Part shown: positions 29,197 through 41,194 of the stretch, piece by piece
How the letters are laid out: every line of letters starts with the position of its first letter
How positions within the stretch are numbered: position 1 is the first letter of the stretch
Source of the DNA: Hyphomicrobiales bacterium
Lineage (GTDB): Bacteria; Pseudomonadota; Alphaproteobacteria; Rhizobiales; Xanthobacteraceae
DNA: 64,000 bases
Assembly: GCA_003169835.1 (NCBI GenBank)
Contig: PNAI01000044.1
Location: forward strand, 20,447 to 84,446
Reading direction: 5' to 3'
The notes under the pieces: generated by a model
What the model was told of the DNA's origin: nothing
The model's database searches: none
Seen by the model: only the letters and a program-made list of their open reading frames with translations
Made by a program: the position numbers and the translations under genes

Positions 29197-31274
29197 CCAA
29201 AATCATCGTCGACGGCACAGAGATCGACGTTCCGCCGGAGTACACGCTGCTGCAGGCGTGCGAGGCCGCGGGCGCGGAGATTCCGCGTTTTTGCTTCCAC
29301 GAACGGCTTTCGATCGCCGGCAATTGCCGGATGTGTCTGATCGAAGTGCAGGGCATGCCGAAGCCGCAGGCCTCGTGCGCGATGGGCGTGCGGGACCTGC
29401 CGCCGAACAAGGACGGCACACCGAAGATTCTCCACACCCGCACGCCGATGGTGCGCAAAGCGCGCGAAGGGGTGATGGAATTTCTGCTGATCAATCATCC
29501 GCTCGATTGTCCGATCTGCGACCAAGGCGGTGAATGCGATCTGCAAGACCAGGCGATGGCCTACGGCGTCGACTCCAGCCGCTATGCGGAGAACAAACGC
29601 GCGGTCGAGGAGAAATATATCGGGCCGCTGGTGAAGACGATCATGACGCGCTGCATTCATTGCACGCGCTGTGTGCGCTTCGCAGCCGAAGTGGCGGGGG
29701 TGCCGGAGCTCGGCGCCATCGGCCGCGGCGAGGACATGGAGATCACGACTTATCTCGAACAGGCGATGAGTTCGGAGCTGCAGGGCAATGTCGTGGACCT
29801 CTGCCCGGTCGGCGCGCTCACCTCGAAGCCCTATGCGTTTTCGGCGCGGCCGTGGGAACTCAACAAGACGGAATCCATCGATATGATGGATGCCCTCGGT
29901 TCGGCGATCCGCGTCGACACGCGCGGGCGGGAAGTCATGCGCATCCTACCGCGGGTCAACGAGGACGTGAACGAGGAATGGATTTCCGACAAGACGCGGC
30001 ATGTCGTCGACGGATTACGCGCGCAGCGGCTCGATCAGCCGTATTTGCGCGAACACGGCCGCCTGCGGCCGGCGACTTGGAATGAAGCGTTTGGTGCCAT
30101 CGCTTCGAAGCTCAAGCTGACGCGGCCGGAACGGATCGGTGCAATCTCCGGCGATCTCGCCGCGGTCGAGGAGATGTTCGCGCTCAAGGATTTGGTGACG
30201 CGGCTTGGCAGCAAGAATCTTGATGTACGCCAGGATGGGTCAGTGCTCGATCCGGCATTAGGCCGTGCGACATATCTCTTCAATGCCACGCTCGCGGGCG
30301 TAGAGAAGACCGACGCGCTGCTGATCGTGGGCTCCAATCCGCGCAAGGAAGCCGCCGTGCTCAATGCGCGCATCCGCAAGCGCTGGCGAGCGGGAAAATT
30401 CCCGATCGGCGTGATCGGGGAGAAGGCCGATCTCACTTATCCCTATGAGTATCTCGGCGCGGGACCGGAGACACTGGCAGAAGTCGCGGCCGGGAAGCAC
30501 GGCTTCGCAAAAACATTGCAGCAGGCCGAGCGGCCGCTCGTTCTCATTGGTGCCGGCGCATTGGCGCGGGCTGATGGTGCGGGGGTGGCGTCGTTGGCGG
30601 CCAAAGCCGCCGTGGCGCTTGGCGCGGTCAAGGACGGCTGGAATGGATTTAGCGTGCTGCAAACGGCTGCGTCACGTGTGGGCGCGCTTGATCTCGGGTT
30701 TGTGCCGGGGCAGGGCGGGCTTGCCGCGGCCGCGATGGGCAAAGCCGGCGCGCTCGATGTGATCTTTCTGCTCGGTGCAGATGAGGTCGATGTCGCGCCG
30801 GGCGCGTTCGTGGTCTACATCGGGACGCATGGCGATGCTGGCGCACACCGCGCCGACGTCATTCTTCCGGGCGCGGCCTATACCGAAAAATCCGGCATCA
30901 CGGTGAACACCGAAGGGCGCGTGCAGATTTCGTCGCGTGCGGGATTTCCACCCGGGGACGCGCGCGAGGACTGGGCTATCTTGCGGGCGCTCTCAGATGT
31001 GCTGGGCCACAAATTGCCTTATGATACGCTCGGCGCTTTGCGCAAGGCATTGTTCGCCGCGTATCCGCATTTGCAGCGCATCGATCAGATTGCGGCGGGC
31101 GATCCTGCCGACATCAAGAAGCTCGCCGGCCTCGGCGGCGCACCAGACAAAGCGCCGTTCCACTCCGCCATCGAGGATTTCTATCTGACCAATCCGATCG
31201 CGCGTGCATCTGCGACTATGGCCGAGTGTTCGGCGCTGGCCGAGGACCGCACCTCGATGACGGCGGCGGAGTAG
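29193..31274 (+). CDS. nuoG: NADH-quinone oxidoreductase subunit G
   Basis: 2Fe-2S/4Fe-4S N-terminus [34 protein letters not shown]. Confidence 0.98.
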   Translation: MTKIIVDGTEIDVPPEYTLLQACEAAGAEIPRFCFHERLSIAGNCRMCLIEVQGMPKPQASCAMGVRDLPPNKDGTPKILHTRTPMVRKAREGVMEFLLINHPLDCPICDQGGECDLQDQAMAYGVDSSRYAENKRAVEEKYIGPLVKTIMTRCIHCTRCVRFAAEVAGVPELGAIGRGEDMEITTYLEQAMSSELQGNVVDLCPVGALTSKPYAFSARPWELNKTESIDMMDALGSAIRVDTRGREVMRILPRVNEDVNEEWISDKTRHVVDGLRAQRLDQPYLREHGRLRPATWNEAFGAIASKLKLTRPERIGAISGDLAAVEEMFALKDLVTRLGSKNLDVRQDGSVLDPALGRATYLFNATLAGVEKTDALLIVGSNPRKEAAVLNARIRKRWRAGKFPIGVIGEKADLTYPYEYLGAGPETLAEVAAGKHGFAKTLQQAERPLVLIGAGALARADGAGVASLAAKAAVALGAVKDGWNGFSVLQTAASRVGALDLGFVPGQGGLAAAAMGKAGALDVIFLLGADEVDVAPGAFVVYIGTHGDAGAHRADVILPGAAYTEKSGITVNTEGRVQISSRAGFPPGDAREDWAILRALSDVLGHKLPYDTLGALRKALFAAYPHLQRIDQIAAGDPADIKKLAGLGGAPDKAPFHSAIEDFYLTNPIARASATMAECSALAEDRTSMTAAE

Positions 31275-31278
31275 GGTC

Positions 31279-32304
31279 ATGGTGGAATTCTGGTGGAGCT
31301 ACATCTGGCCGCTGATCGTGATGGTGGCGCAATCGCTGCTGCTCCTCGTCCTTCTGCTCATTACCATTGCCTACATACTCCTGGCCGATCGCAAAATATG
31401 GGCGGCGGTGCAGATGCGGCGCGGGCCCAATGTCGTAGGCCCTTGGGGCCTGCTGCAATCCTTTGCCGATCTGCTGAAATTCGTGCTCAAGGAGCCGACC
31501 ATTCCGGCCGGCGCCAACAAGGGTGTGTTCCTGCTCGCGCCGCTCGTGACCTGCACGCTTGCGCTTGCCGCGTGGGCGGTGATCCCAGTCAATGCCGGCT
31601 GGGTGATAGCCGACATTAACGTGGGCATTCTCTATGTCTTCGCGATCTCTTCGCTCGGTGTGTACGGCATCATCATGGCCGGCTGGGCGTCGAACTCGAA
31701 ATATCCGTTTCTTGCCGCGCTGCGCTCGGCGGCGCAGATGGTGTCGTACGAAGTCTCCATCGGCTTTGTGATCATCACCGTGCTGTTGTGCGCGGGTTCG
31801 CTCAAGCTTTCGGCCATTGTGGCCGCGCAAAACGGCGCTTACGGGATGTTCAGCTGGTATTGGCTGCCGCTGTTGCCGATGTTCGTGGTCTTTTTCGTGT
31901 CGGCGCTGGCGGAGACCAACCGGCCGCCGTTCGATCTCGTTGAAGCGGAGTCCGAGCTGGTCGCCGGCTTCATGGTTGAGTACGGCTCGACGCCCTACAT
32001 GCTTTTCATGCTCGGTGAGTACGTGGCCATCGGTACCATGTGTGCCATGGGTACGATCTTGTTCCTGGGAGGCTGGCTACCCCCATTTCAGGTGGCGCCA
32101 TTCACCTGGGTGCCGGGCGTGATCTGGTTCGTGCTCAAAGCCTTTTTCATGTTCTTCCTGTTCGCCATGGCCAAGGCCATCGTACCGCGCTACCGCTATG
32201 ACCAATTGATGCGATTGGGGTGGAAAGTATTTCTGCCGATTTCGCTCGCCATGGTGGTGATTGTTGCGGCCGTTCTTCAGTTTGGTGGCGCGGTGCTCAA
32301 GTAG
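31279..32304 (+). CDS. nuoH: NADH-quinone oxidoreductase subunit H
   Basis: [46 protein letters not shown]. Confidence 0.98.
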   Translation: MVEFWWSYIWPLIVMVAQSLLLLVLLLITIAYILLADRKIWAAVQMRRGPNVVGPWGLLQSFADLLKFVLKEPTIPAGANKGVFLLAPLVTCTLALAAWAVIPVNAGWVIADINVGILYVFAISSLGVYGIIMAGWASNSKYPFLAALRSAAQMVSYEVSIGFVIITVLLCAGSLKLSAIVAAQNGAYGMFSWYWLPLLPMFVVFFVSALAETNRPPFDLVEAESELVAGFMVEYGSTPYMLFMLGEYVAIGTMCAMGTILFLGGWLPPFQVAPFTWVPGVIWFVLKAFFMFFLFAMAKAIVPRYRYDQLMRLGWKVFLPISLAMVVIVAAVLQFGGAVLK

Positions 32305-32313
32305 AGGTTGAAG

Positions 32314-32802
32314 ATGCGACTGGATCAAGCCGCGCGAGCGGTTTTTTTGAAGGAGTTTGTGTCGGGGTTCTTCCTCGCCATGCGCTATTTTTTCAAGCCC
32401 AAATCCACGCTCAATTATCCGTTCGAGAAGGGGCCGATCTCGCCACGCTTTCGCGGCGAGCACGTGCTGCGGCGCTATCCCAATGGCGAGGAGCGCTGCA
32501 TCGCGTGCAAGCTGTGCGAGGCGATCTGTCCGGCGCAGGCGATCACCATCGAAGCGGGCCCGCGGCGCAATGACGGGACGCGCCGCGCCACGCGCTACGA
32601 CATCGATATGGTGAAGTGCATCTATTGCGGCCTGTGCCAGGAGGCGTGCCCGGTCGACGCCATCGTCGAAGGGCCGAATTTCGAATTCGCGACCGAGACG
32701 CGCGAAGAGCTCTACTACGACAAAGAGAGGCTGCTCGCGAACGGCGATCGCTGGGAGCGAGAGATCGCCAAGAACCTTACGCTTGATGCACCGTACCGCT
32801 GA
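32314..32802 (+). CDS. nuoI: NADH-quinone oxidoreductase subunit I
   Basis: Two 4Fe-4S motifs [16 protein letters not shown] and [16 protein letters not shown]. Confidence 0.98.
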   Translation: MRLDQAARAVFLKEFVSGFFLAMRYFFKPKSTLNYPFEKGPISPRFRGEHVLRRYPNGEERCIACKLCEAICPAQAITIEAGPRRNDGTRRATRYDIDMVKCIYCGLCQEACPVDAIVEGPNFEFATETREELYYDKERLLANGDRWEREIAKNLTLDAPYR

Positions 32803-32815
32803 GAGTCCATCCGCG

Positions 32816-33424
32816 ATGATCCTTTCTGCGCTCTTCTTCTATCTCTTTGCTAGCATCTGCGTGGCGTCCGCGTTCATGGTGATCGCGGCGAAGAACCCCG
32901 TGCATTCGGTGCTCTTCCTCATTCTCGCCTTCGTCAATGCAGCGGGGCTGTTCGTGCTGCTGGGTGCGGAATTTCTGGCGATGATTTTGGTCGTGGTCTA
33001 CGTCGGCGCGGTGGCGGTGCTGTTCCTGTTCGTGGTGATGATGCTGGACGTGGATTTTGCCGAACTACGCCAGGGATTCTTGCAATATTTGCCGGTTGGC
33101 GGACTGGTCGGCGTCATCTTTCTAGCGGAACTTTTGCTCGTCGTCGGTAGCTGGGCCATCGGGCCGGGTATTCCGACCACGATCACTGCGAAGATCCCGA
33201 CGGATATTCCCAATACGCAGGCGCTCGGCCTCGTGCTCTACACGCGCTACGTCTATTACTTCGAGGCGGCGGGCGTCGTGCTGCTGGTCGCCATGATCGG
33301 CGCGATCGTGCTCACGTTACGCCACAAGCCCAACGTCAAGCGCCAGAACACTTCCGACCAAGTGGCGCGCACGAAAGAAACCGCGATCGAAATCCGTCAC
33401 GTGCAGCCGGGGCAGGGGCTCTGA
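32816..33424 (+). CDS. nuoJ: NADH-quinone oxidoreductase subunit J
   Basis: [52 protein letters not shown]. Confidence 0.97.
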   Translation: MILSALFFYLFASICVASAFMVIAAKNPVHSVLFLILAFVNAAGLFVLLGAEFLAMILVVVYVGAVAVLFLFVVMMLDVDFAELRQGFLQYLPVGGLVGVIFLAELLLVVGSWAIGPGIPTTITAKIPTDIPNTQALGLVLYTRYVYYFEAAGVVLLVAMIGAIVLTLRHKPNVKRQNTSDQVARTKETAIEIRHVQPGQGL

Positions 33425-33425
33425 C

Positions 33426-33734
33426 ATGACCATCGGCCTCGGACACTATCTTTCAGTCGCTGCGGTGTTGTTCACGCTCGGCATCTTCGGCATCTTCCTC
33501 AATCGCAAGAACGTCATCGTCATTTTGATGTCGATCGAGCTGATCTTGCTGGCGGTGAACATCAATCTGGTGGCGTTCTCGAGCTATCTCGGCGACATCG
33601 TCGGACAGGTGTTCGCGCTCCTCGTGCTCACGGTCGCGGCAGCCGAGGCGGCCATCGGGCTCGCCATTCTGGTGGTCTACTATCGCAATCGCGGCTCGAT
33701 CGCGGTCGAAGACATCAATCTGATGAAGGGCTAG
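33426..33734 (+). CDS. nuoK: NADH-quinone oxidoreductase subunit K
   Basis: [32 protein letters not shown]. Confidence 0.98.
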   Translation: MTIGLGHYLSVAAVLFTLGIFGIFLNRKNVIVILMSIELILLAVNINLVAFSSYLGDIVGQVFALLVLTVAAAEAAIGLAILVVYYRNRGSIAVEDINLMKG

Positions 33735-33736
33735 CG

Positions 33737-35782
33737 ATGTATCAGACGATTGTCTTCCTGCCATTGCTTGGCGCCATCATTGCCGGTGCGATCGCGCTAT
33801 ACGGTGCGCGGCTGCGCTTTGCGGGCGACGTGGCGGCGGCCGGACACGATCACGCGCATGCGGCGCCGCATGATGCAGATCACACGCATGATGCGCACGA
33901 CGCGCCGCAAGAGCCGGCGGCCCTGGGTTCGCGCGCGGCGGAAGTTATTACCACGTCGTTTTTGTTCATCGCCATGGTGCTGTCTTGGCTTGCGTTCGCG
34001 CGCGTTGGCTTTGGTCACTATGACGAGCGTGTCGCGCTGTTCGGCTGGATCGTGTCGGGGGACTTGAAGATCGATTGGGCGCTGCGCATCGACACGCTGA
34101 CCGCGGTGATGCTGGTGGTGGTGACGACCGTATCGGCGCTGGTTCACCTCTATTCCGTCGGCTACATGGCCGAGGAGCCTTACCGGCCGCGGTTCTTCTC
34201 GTATTTGTCGTTCTTCACCTTCGCCATGCTGGCGTTGGTGACGGCGGATAATCTCGCACAGCTGTTTTTCGGCTGGGAGGGCGTCGGGCTTGCGAGCTAT
34301 CTGCTGATCGGATTTTGGTACTACAAGCCGGAAGCGAATGCTGCCGCGATCAAGGCGTTTGTCGTCAACCGTATCGGCGATTTTGGTTTTGCGCTTGGCA
34401 TATTCGCCGTCTTCATGATGACGGGATCGATCGATCTCGACACCGTGTTCGCGCAGGCGCCCGCGCTCACCGGCAAGACGATTGATTTTTTTGGATGGCA
34501 TGCCGATGCGCTCACGCTCATTTGCCTGCTGCTGTTCATGGGCGCTATGGGCAAGTCGGCGCAGTTCCTGCTGCACACCTGGCTGCCCGATGCGATGGAA
34601 GGCCCGACGCCGGTGTCCGCGCTCATTCATGCGGCCACCATGGTGACCGCAGGTGTGTTCATGGTGGCGCGGCTTTCGCCCCTCTTTGAGCTGGCACCGA
34701 ACGCAGCGGCCTTTGTCACGCTGGTCGGCGCGACTACGGCGTTCTTCGCTGCCACGGTTGGGCTGGTGCAGAACGACATCAAACGGATCGTGGCGTATTC
34801 CACCTGCTCCCAACTCGGCTACATGTTCGTCGCCATGGGCGTGGGTGCCTATTCGGTCGGCATGTTCCATCTGTTCACGCATGCCTTCTTCAAGGCGCTT
34901 TTGTTCCTTGGTTCGGGCTCGGTGATCATGGCGATGCATCACGAGCAGGATATCCGCAAGATGGGTGGGTTGCGCGCGAAAATCCCATTCACGTATTGGA
35001 CGATGGTGATCGGTACGCTGGCGCTGACCGGCTTTCCGCTCACGGCCGGCTATTTCTCCAAGGATGCGATTATCGAGGCCGCATATTCCGGCAAGAATGC
35101 CTTTGCGTTCTATGCCTTCCTGATGACGGTTGCGGCGGCATGTCTGACCTCATTCTATTCCTGGCGTTTGATCTTCAAGACTTTCCATGGCGAGCCGCAT
35201 GACAAGGAGCACCACGAGGCGGCGCACGAGAGCCCGCCGGTGATCCTTATTCCGCTTGGCGCGCTGGCCACCGGATCGATTCTCGCCGGCCTGCCGTTCA
35301 AGGAATATTTCGCGGGCCACCACATCGAGGAATTTTTTCGCGAGTCGCTTAAGCAAAGCGGCGAGATCGTCGAGGCGATGCACCACGTGCCGATTGTTGT
35401 GGTGTGGCTGCCAACACTGATGATGTCGACTGGGTTTCTGATCGCATGGCATTTCTACATTCGTCGACCCGACATTCCCGTCGAGCTCGCGCGCCAGCAC
35501 GACGTGCTTTATCGCTTCCTGCTCAACAAATGGTACTTCGACGAGATCTATGACGTCCTGATCGTGCGGCCGTTGCTGTGGCTTGGGCGGCTGTTGTGGA
35601 AGGGCGGCGATGGCATTGTGATCGACGGTCTTGGACCGGACGGCGTGTCTGCGCGCGTCCTTGATGTCACGCGCAACGTCATGCGGCTACAGACGGGATA
35701 TCTCTATCACTACGCCTTCGCGATGCTGATCGGGGCGGCGCTGCTCATCACGTGGTTCATGTTCGCCGGAGGACCGCACTGA
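33737..35782 (+). CDS. nuoL: NADH-quinone oxidoreductase subunit L
   Basis: [39 protein letters not shown]; His/Asp-rich N-terminal loop. Confidence 0.98.
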   Translation: MYQTIVFLPLLGAIIAGAIALYGARLRFAGDVAAAGHDHAHAAPHDADHTHDAHDAPQEPAALGSRAAEVITTSFLFIAMVLSWLAFARVGFGHYDERVALFGWIVSGDLKIDWALRIDTLTAVMLVVVTTVSALVHLYSVGYMAEEPYRPRFFSYLSFFTFAMLALVTADNLAQLFFGWEGVGLASYLLIGFWYYKPEANAAAIKAFVVNRIGDFGFALGIFAVFMMTGSIDLDTVFAQAPALTGKTIDFFGWHADALTLICLLLFMGAMGKSAQFLLHTWLPDAMEGPTPVSALIHAATMVTAGVFMVARLSPLFELAPNAAAFVTLVGATTAFFAATVGLVQNDIKRIVAYSTCSQLGYMFVAMGVGAYSVGMFHLFTHAFFKALLFLGSGSVIMAMHHEQDIRKMGGLRAKIPFTYWTMVIGTLALTGFPLTAGYFSKDAIIEAAYSGKNAFAFYAFLMTVAAACLTSFYSWRLIFKTFHGEPHDKEHHEAAHESPPVILIPLGALATGSILAGLPFKEYFAGHHIEEFFRESLKQSGEIVEAMHHVPIVVVWLPTLMMSTGFLIAWHFYIRRPDIPVELARQHDVLYRFLLNKWYFDEIYDVLIVRPLLWLGRLLWKGGDGIVIDGLGPDGVSARVLDVTRNVMRLQTGYLYHYAFAMLIGAALLITWFMFAGGPH

Positions 35783-37290
35783 TGGCGAGCTGGCCGATCT
35801 TATCGTTGACCACGTTTCTTCCGCTTGTCGGCGCGTTGTTCATTCTGGCGCTGCGCGGAGAGGACGAAACCATTAAACGCAATGCGCGTTGGGTGGCGCT
35901 GTGGGCGACCCTCGTCACATTCGCGGTATCGCTCATTCTGTGGTGGCGCTTCGATCCGGCGCTGCCGGAATTCCAATTCGTTGAAAAGCACGCTTGGCTC
36001 GGTGGCTACGGCACTTATCACATGGGGGTGGACGGGATTTCGCTGCCCTTCGTGATCTTGACCACGGCGCTCATGCCGCTTTGCATCGTCGCGAGCTGGC
36101 TCACCATCGAAAACCGCGTCAAGGAATACATGGTGGCGTTTCTTGTGCTCGAGACGCTCATGGTCGGCACGTTCTCGGCGCTCGATCTGGTGCTGTTCTA
36201 TCTGTTCTTCGAAGGCGGGTTGATCCCGATGTTTCTCATCATCGGCGTGTGGGGCGGGCCGCGCCGGGTCTATGCGAGCTTCAAGTTCTTTCTCTACACG
36301 CTGCTCGGCTCGGTGTTGATGCTGCTCGCGATCATGGCGATGTACTGGCAAGCCAAGACCACGGACATCACCGTGTTGCTGCATTACAGCTTTCCGCGCG
36401 ACATGCAGAGCTGGCTGTGGCTTGCGTTCCTGGCGTCCTTCGCCGTCAAGCTGCCGATGTGGCCGGTGCATACTTGGTTGCCCGATGCGCACGTGGAAGC
36501 GCCGACGGCGGGCTCGGTGATCCTGGCAGCAATCCTCTTGAAGATGGGCGGCTACGGATTTTTGCGGTTTTCATTACCCATGTTTCCGATCGCTTCGCAC
36601 GATTACGCGCCGATGATGTTTGCGCTCTCTGTCGTCGCCATCGTCTACACCTCGCTCGTGGCCCTCGTGCAGGAGGATATGAAGAAGCTCATCGCGTATT
36701 CCTCCGTGGCGCATATGGGCTTTGTGACCATGGGAATTTTCGCCGCGACCACGCAGGGCGTGGCGGGCGGCATATTCCAGATGGTGTCGCACGGTATCGT
36801 ATCGGGCGCGCTGTTCCTGTGCGTCGGTGTGGTCTACGACCGCATGCACACGCGCGAGATCGCGGCCTATGGCGGACTGGTCAATCGCATGCCGGCCTAT
36901 GCCGCGGTGTTCATGGTGTTCACGCTTGCAAATGTCGGACTGCCCGGGACGTCCGGCTTTGTTGGCGAATTCCTCACGCTGATCGGCACATTCAAGGTCA
37001 ACGCCGCGGTTGCGACGCTGGCGACGATCGGGGTGATCCTGTCGGCGTGTTATGCGCTGTGGCTCTATCGCAAGGTGATCTTCGGCAAGTTGGAAAAGCC
37101 GAACCTTGCCGGCATCACCGATCTTGGATATCGCGAAGTCGCGATCTTCGTGCCGCTGCTTGTGCTGACCATCCTGCTCGGCGTTTATCCGAAGCCGGTG
37201 CTGGATATTTCGGCGACGTCAGTCAGCGCGCTCATCGATGGTTATCAGCAGGCCATCGGTGCGGCCAAGTCCGCGGCGCTGGTGAAGTGA
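35782..37290 (+). CDS. nuoM: NADH-quinone oxidoreductase subunit M
   Basis: [34 protein letters not shown]. Confidence 0.97.
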   Translation: MASWPILSLTTFLPLVGALFILALRGEDETIKRNARWVALWATLVTFAVSLILWWRFDPALPEFQFVEKHAWLGGYGTYHMGVDGISLPFVILTTALMPLCIVASWLTIENRVKEYMVAFLVLETLMVGTFSALDLVLFYLFFEGGLIPMFLIIGVWGGPRRVYASFKFFLYTLLGSVLMLLAIMAMYWQAKTTDITVLLHYSFPRDMQSWLWLAFLASFAVKLPMWPVHTWLPDAHVEAPTAGSVILAAILLKMGGYGFLRFSLPMFPIASHDYAPMMFALSVVAIVYTSLVALVQEDMKKLIAYSSVAHMGFVTMGIFAATTQGVAGGIFQMVSHGIVSGALFLCVGVVYDRMHTREIAAYGGLVNRMPAYAAVFMVFTLANVGLPGTSGFVGEFLTLIGTFKVNAAVATLATIGVILSACYALWLYRKVIFGKLEKPNLAGITDLGYREVAIFVPLLVLTILLGVYPKPVLDISATSVSALIDGYQQAIGAAKSAALVK

Positions 37291-37299
37291 GGGGCAGCG

Positions 37300-38718
37300 A
37301 TGAAGGAACTCCTCGCATTCCTGCCGATCCTGCCTGAGATCGCGCTTGCCGTCGGCGCGATGGGGCTGCTCATGTTCGGTGCCTATGGCGGCGAGCGCGT
37401 GGTAACGACGATTCAGGGTCTGTCGGTCGTGCTGCTTATTTTTGCGGCCGTTCTGGCCGCCATGCTGCCGGATAGCCGCTTTGGCACGAGCTTCGTCGTC
37501 GACGAGTTCGCGCGGTTCCTGAAAGTGCTGGCATTTTTGGGTTCGGCCGTTGCCATCGTGATGTCGCTCGACTATCTCGCGGTCGAAAAACAACAGAAGT
37601 TCGAGTACCCCATCCTGATTTTGCTCTCGACCGTCGGCATGGGAATGCTGATCTCGGCCAACGATCTGATTGCGCTTTATCTCGGCCTTGAACTGATGAG
37701 TCTCGCGCTCTACGTCGTGGCGGCCTCGAACCGCGATTCCATTCGCTCGACGGAAGCCGGATTGAAGTATTTCGTGCTCGGCGCGCTTTCCTCCGGCATG
37801 CTGCTCTACGGCTGCTCGCTGATCTACGGATTCACCGGCACGGTTTCCTTCGAAGGCATTGCGGAAGGATCCAAGCACCCCGGTATCGGACTGATCTTCG
37901 GCTTGGTGTTTCTGTTTGCCGGCTTGTGCTTCAAGGTCTCTGCGGTGCCGTTTCACATGTGGACGCCGGATGTTTACGAGGGTGCGCCCACGCCGGTCAC
38001 AGCGTTCTTTGCCGCTGCGCCGAAGATCGCGGGCATCGCGATCTTCGTGCGCGTGGCGGTCGGGGCGTTTCACGAAATCGTTCCGCAATGGCAGCAGATC
38101 ATTGTGTTCGTCGCCATTGCGTCGATGGTGCTCGGGGCGTTCGCGGCGATCGGCCAGCGCAACATCAAGCGCCTGATGGCTTACTCCTCCATCGGCCACA
38201 TGGGTTTCGCGCTGGTCGGGCTTGCCTCCGGCACGGCCGTAGGTGTGCAGGGCGTTCTGATCTATATCGCGATCTACCTCGCCATGACGCTAGGCACCTT
38301 CGCGGTCATCCTTGCGATGCGCCGCAACGGGGAAATGGTGGAGGAGATCGGGGACCTCGCCGGATTGTCGCGGTCAAATCCGCCGCTGGCATTCCTCCTG
38401 GCGATCCTGCTGTTCTCGCTGGCCGGTATTCCGCCGCTCGCTGGCTTCTTCGCAAAATTTTACGTGTTCCTCGCTGCGATCGAAGCCGGGCTCTATACAC
38501 TTGCCGTCATCGGCGTGCTCGCGAGCGTGGTGGGCGCCTATTACTATCTGTTGATCGTGAAGATCATGTATTTCGACGAGCCGGTGCAGGCGTTCCAACC
38601 GATGCCAGGGGAACTCAAGGCGGTGCTCGGCGTCACCGGCCTGTTCAACCTGTTGTTCTTCGTCTATCCGGCGCCGCTGATCGAAGCCGCGAGCGCCGCA
38701 GCGAAATCGCTTTTCTGA
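37300..38718 (+). CDS. nuoN: NADH-quinone oxidoreductase subunit N
   Basis: MWTPDVYEGAPTPVTAFFAAAPKIAGIAIFVR. Confidence 0.97.
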   Translation: MKELLAFLPILPEIALAVGAMGLLMFGAYGGERVVTTIQGLSVVLLIFAAVLAAMLPDSRFGTSFVVDEFARFLKVLAFLGSAVAIVMSLDYLAVEKQQKFEYPILILLSTVGMGMLISANDLIALYLGLELMSLALYVVAASNRDSIRSTEAGLKYFVLGALSSGMLLYGCSLIYGFTGTVSFEGIAEGSKHPGIGLIFGLVFLFAGLCFKVSAVPFHMWTPDVYEGAPTPVTAFFAAAPKIAGIAIFVRVAVGAFHEIVPQWQQIIVFVAIASMVLGAFAAIGQRNIKRLMAYSSIGHMGFALVGLASGTAVGVQGVLIYIAIYLAMTLGTFAVILAMRRNGEMVEEIGDLAGLSRSNPPLAFLLAILLFSLAGIPPLAGFFAKFYVFLAAIEAGLYTLAVIGVLASVVGAYYYLLIVKIMYFDEPVQAFQPMPGELKAVLGVTGLFNLLFFVYPAPLIEAASAAAKSLF

Positions 38719-39497
38719 TGAAGCTCGATCCGGCAGCCGTGGCAGCCGGCGTGCGGCTGATCGAGCGTGAAACGGTCGGCTCGACCAATACGGAAGCCTT
38801 GGTGTTGGCGCGGGCGGGCGAGCGTGGCCCGCTGTGGATCACGGCGCGCCGTCAAAGCGCGGGCCGCGGCCGGCGCGGACGGGTGTGGGTGTCGGAGCCG
38901 GGCAATCTCTACGCCAGCCTGCTGCTCACCGATCCATCGCCGCCAGATCGTGCGGCGGAGCTGTCATTCGTGGCGGGGCTTGCAGTACATGATGCGGTTG
39001 TTGCGATTGCCCCTGCGGGCGCTGCGCGGTTTGCGCTGAAATGGCCCAACGATGTGCTCGTCGACGGGAAAAAAGTGTCCGGCATCCTGATCGAGGGCGA
39101 GGGTCCCGCGGTCGTGGTCGGGATCGGCGTCAATTGTGTGCAGCATCCCGATGAAACTTCATATCCCGCGGCCGATCTTGTGGCCGTGGGCGTCTGCGCG
39201 CCGCTCGAAGATCTTTTCGCGCGGTTGTCTGCGACGATGATGCGGCGGCTGGCGCAATGGGATCGCGGAACCGGCTTTGCGGCGATCCGTGCCGATTGGC
39301 TCGCGCGCGCGGCCGGTGTCGGCGGGCCGATATGCGTTGCGCTTGCAGACGGTGAACGTGCAGGCCGTTTTGAGACGGTCGATGCGCACGGCCGTCTGGT
39401 CTTGAAGCTGTCGAACGGTTCGAGCGAAACCATCACTGCGGGCGATGTGTTTGCGCTCGCCCCCGAGCGCGGCCGGCTCGCAATGGCGGGGCGCTGA
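38718..39497 (+). CDS. birA: Biotin--[acetyl-CoA-carboxylase] ligase
   Basis: SAGRGRRGRVWVSEPGNLYASLLL; KWPNDVLVDGKKVSGILIE. Confidence 0.95.
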   Translation: MKLDPAAVAAGVRLIERETVGSTNTEALVLARAGERGPLWITARRQSAGRGRRGRVWVSEPGNLYASLLLTDPSPPDRAAELSFVAGLAVHDAVVAIAPAGAARFALKWPNDVLVDGKKVSGILIEGEGPAVVVGIGVNCVQHPDETSYPAADLVAVGVCAPLEDLFARLSATMMRRLAQWDRGTGFAAIRADWLARAAGVGGPICVALADGERAGRFETVDAHGRLVLKLSNGSSETITAGDVFALAPERGRLAMAGR

Positions 39498-39499
39498 GC

Positions 39500-41170
39500 A
39501 TGGCAGGCGCGCCCGGTGAACTGGTGTTCGCGCCACTCGGCGGGGTCGGCGAGATCGGCATGAATCTGTCGATCTACGGGCTCGGCGATGAACGACGCCG
39601 GAGCTGGCTGATGGTCGATCTTGGCGTATCGTTTGCCTCGGAGGAGCAGCTTCCAGGTATCGATCTCGTGTTTCCAGATATCCGCTATCTCGTGTCGGAG
39701 CGAAGAAATATCGCGGGCCTTGTGCTTACGCACGCGCACGAGGACCATATTGGCGCGATCCTCGATTTGTGGCCGCAGCTGAAAGTGCCGATCTATGCGA
39801 CGCCCTTTACCGCGGCGTTGCTGGCTGCCAAGCGCTTCAACGAGCCGGGCGCGCCGGAAATTTCGATCAAGGAGGTGGCGCTCGGGTCGCGCTTTAAAGT
39901 CGGTCCGTTCGACATTGAGCTTGTTTCGGTCGCGCATTCGATCCCGGAATCGAACGCGCTGATTATCCGCACGCCACACGGCAATGTGCTGCACACCGGC
40001 GATTGGAAGCTTGACGCCACGCCGGTGATCGGTCCGCCGACAGACGAAACTAAGCTGCGCGCCCTCGGCAACGAGGGCTGTCTGGTGCTGGTCGGCGATT
40101 CAACGAACGCGGTGCGCGAGGGGCGCTCGCCGTCGGAACAAGATGTCGCGCGCACATTGGCCGAACTCATCAAATCGGCACGCGGGCGTGTTGCGGTGAC
40201 TACATTCGCCTCCAATGTCGCGCGCCTGCGCGCTGTCGCCGATGCTGCGCGCGCGTGTGGGCGCGAGGTGGTCGTGGTCGGGCGCGCAATGGAGCGCGTC
40301 GTGCAAGTCGCGCGCGAGACGGGATATCTCGATGGCGTGCAGGATTTCCGCGAAATGGAGGCTTATGGCTATCTGCCGCCCGACAAGGTTGTCGCGCTTT
40401 GCACCGGCAGCCAAGGCGAGCCGCGCGCGGCGCTCGCGCGTATCGCGGCGGACGAGCATCCAGAGGTGACGCTTTCCAAGGGCGACCGCGTGATCTTTTC
40501 GTCGCGCCCGATTCCCGGCAATGAAAAAGCGATCGGACGCATCATCAATGGGCTGATCGATCAAGGCGTTGAAGTGATCACCGATCGTACTCACCTCGTT
40601 CATGTCTCCGGGCATCCGCGCCGCGCGGAACTCGAAGACATGATTTCCTGGGTCAAACCGCAGACGGTGATCCCGGTGCATGGCGAAGCGCTGCATCTGC
40701 ACGAGCACGGGGAATTGGCGCGCCGCTGCGGCGTTAAGGTTTTACGCTGCCGCAACGGCGATCTCGTGCGGCTTGCGCCGGGCGCGCCCGACATCATCGA
40801 TGAGGTGCCGGTCGGCCGCGTTTACAAGGACGGCGTGCTGTTGGTCGCGGCGGAAGCGGTTACGACGGTGGACCGCAAGCGGCTCAGTTTTGCGGGCATC
40901 GTCACGGTCTCGCTCGCGCTGACCGACAAGGGACAGCTTGCAGCCGATCCCGCGCTCGATCTGATTGGAATCCCCGAGCGCACCGCCGATGGCCAGGTCA
41001 TGGCCGAGATTGCCTACAACGCGGTGGTTGCAACCTTCGATTCAATGCCCAAGCCACGGCGGCGCGATCCGGACGCCGTGGCGGAAGCCGTGCGGCGCGC
41101 GGTGCGCGCGGCGATTGCTGAGCACTGGCGAAAAAAACCAATGTGTCGCGTTCAGGTGCTTGAGGTGTAG
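39500..41170 (+). CDS. rnj: Ribonuclease J
   Basis: LGGVGEIGMNLSIYG; LTHAHEDHIGAI; GDSTNA; VHVSGHPRRAELEDMI. Confidence 0.95.
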   Translation: MAGAPGELVFAPLGGVGEIGMNLSIYGLGDERRRSWLMVDLGVSFASEEQLPGIDLVFPDIRYLVSERRNIAGLVLTHAHEDHIGAILDLWPQLKVPIYATPFTAALLAAKRFNEPGAPEISIKEVALGSRFKVGPFDIELVSVAHSIPESNALIIRTPHGNVLHTGDWKLDATPVIGPPTDETKLRALGNEGCLVLVGDSTNAVREGRSPSEQDVARTLAELIKSARGRVAVTTFASNVARLRAVADAARACGREVVVVGRAMERVVQVARETGYLDGVQDFREMEAYGYLPPDKVVALCTGSQGEPRAALARIAADEHPEVTLSKGDRVIFSSRPIPGNEKAIGRIINGLIDQGVEVITDRTHLVHVSGHPRRAELEDMISWVKPQTVIPVHGEALHLHEHGELARRCGVKVLRCRNGDLVRLAPGAPDIIDEVPVGRVYKDGVLLVAAEAVTTVDRKRLSFAGIVTVSLALTDKGQLAADPALDLIGIPERTADGQVMAEIAYNAVVATFDSMPKPRRRDPDAVAEAVRRAVRAAIAEHWRKKPMCRVQVLEV

Positions 41171-41194
41171 AATAGCGTCGAGAGGGAGTACGCC

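Noticed and set aside
33797-34942. 381-aa His/Arg-rich ORF on - strand
   Set aside because: Antisense to nuoL; no recognisable domain
37926-39497. 523-aa + strand ORF overlapping nuoN and birA
   Set aside because: Only the C-terminal part from 38718 is BirA; the upstream part is an out-of-frame reading of nuoN
38909-39994. 361-aa ORF on - strand
   Set aside because: Antisense to birA/rnj
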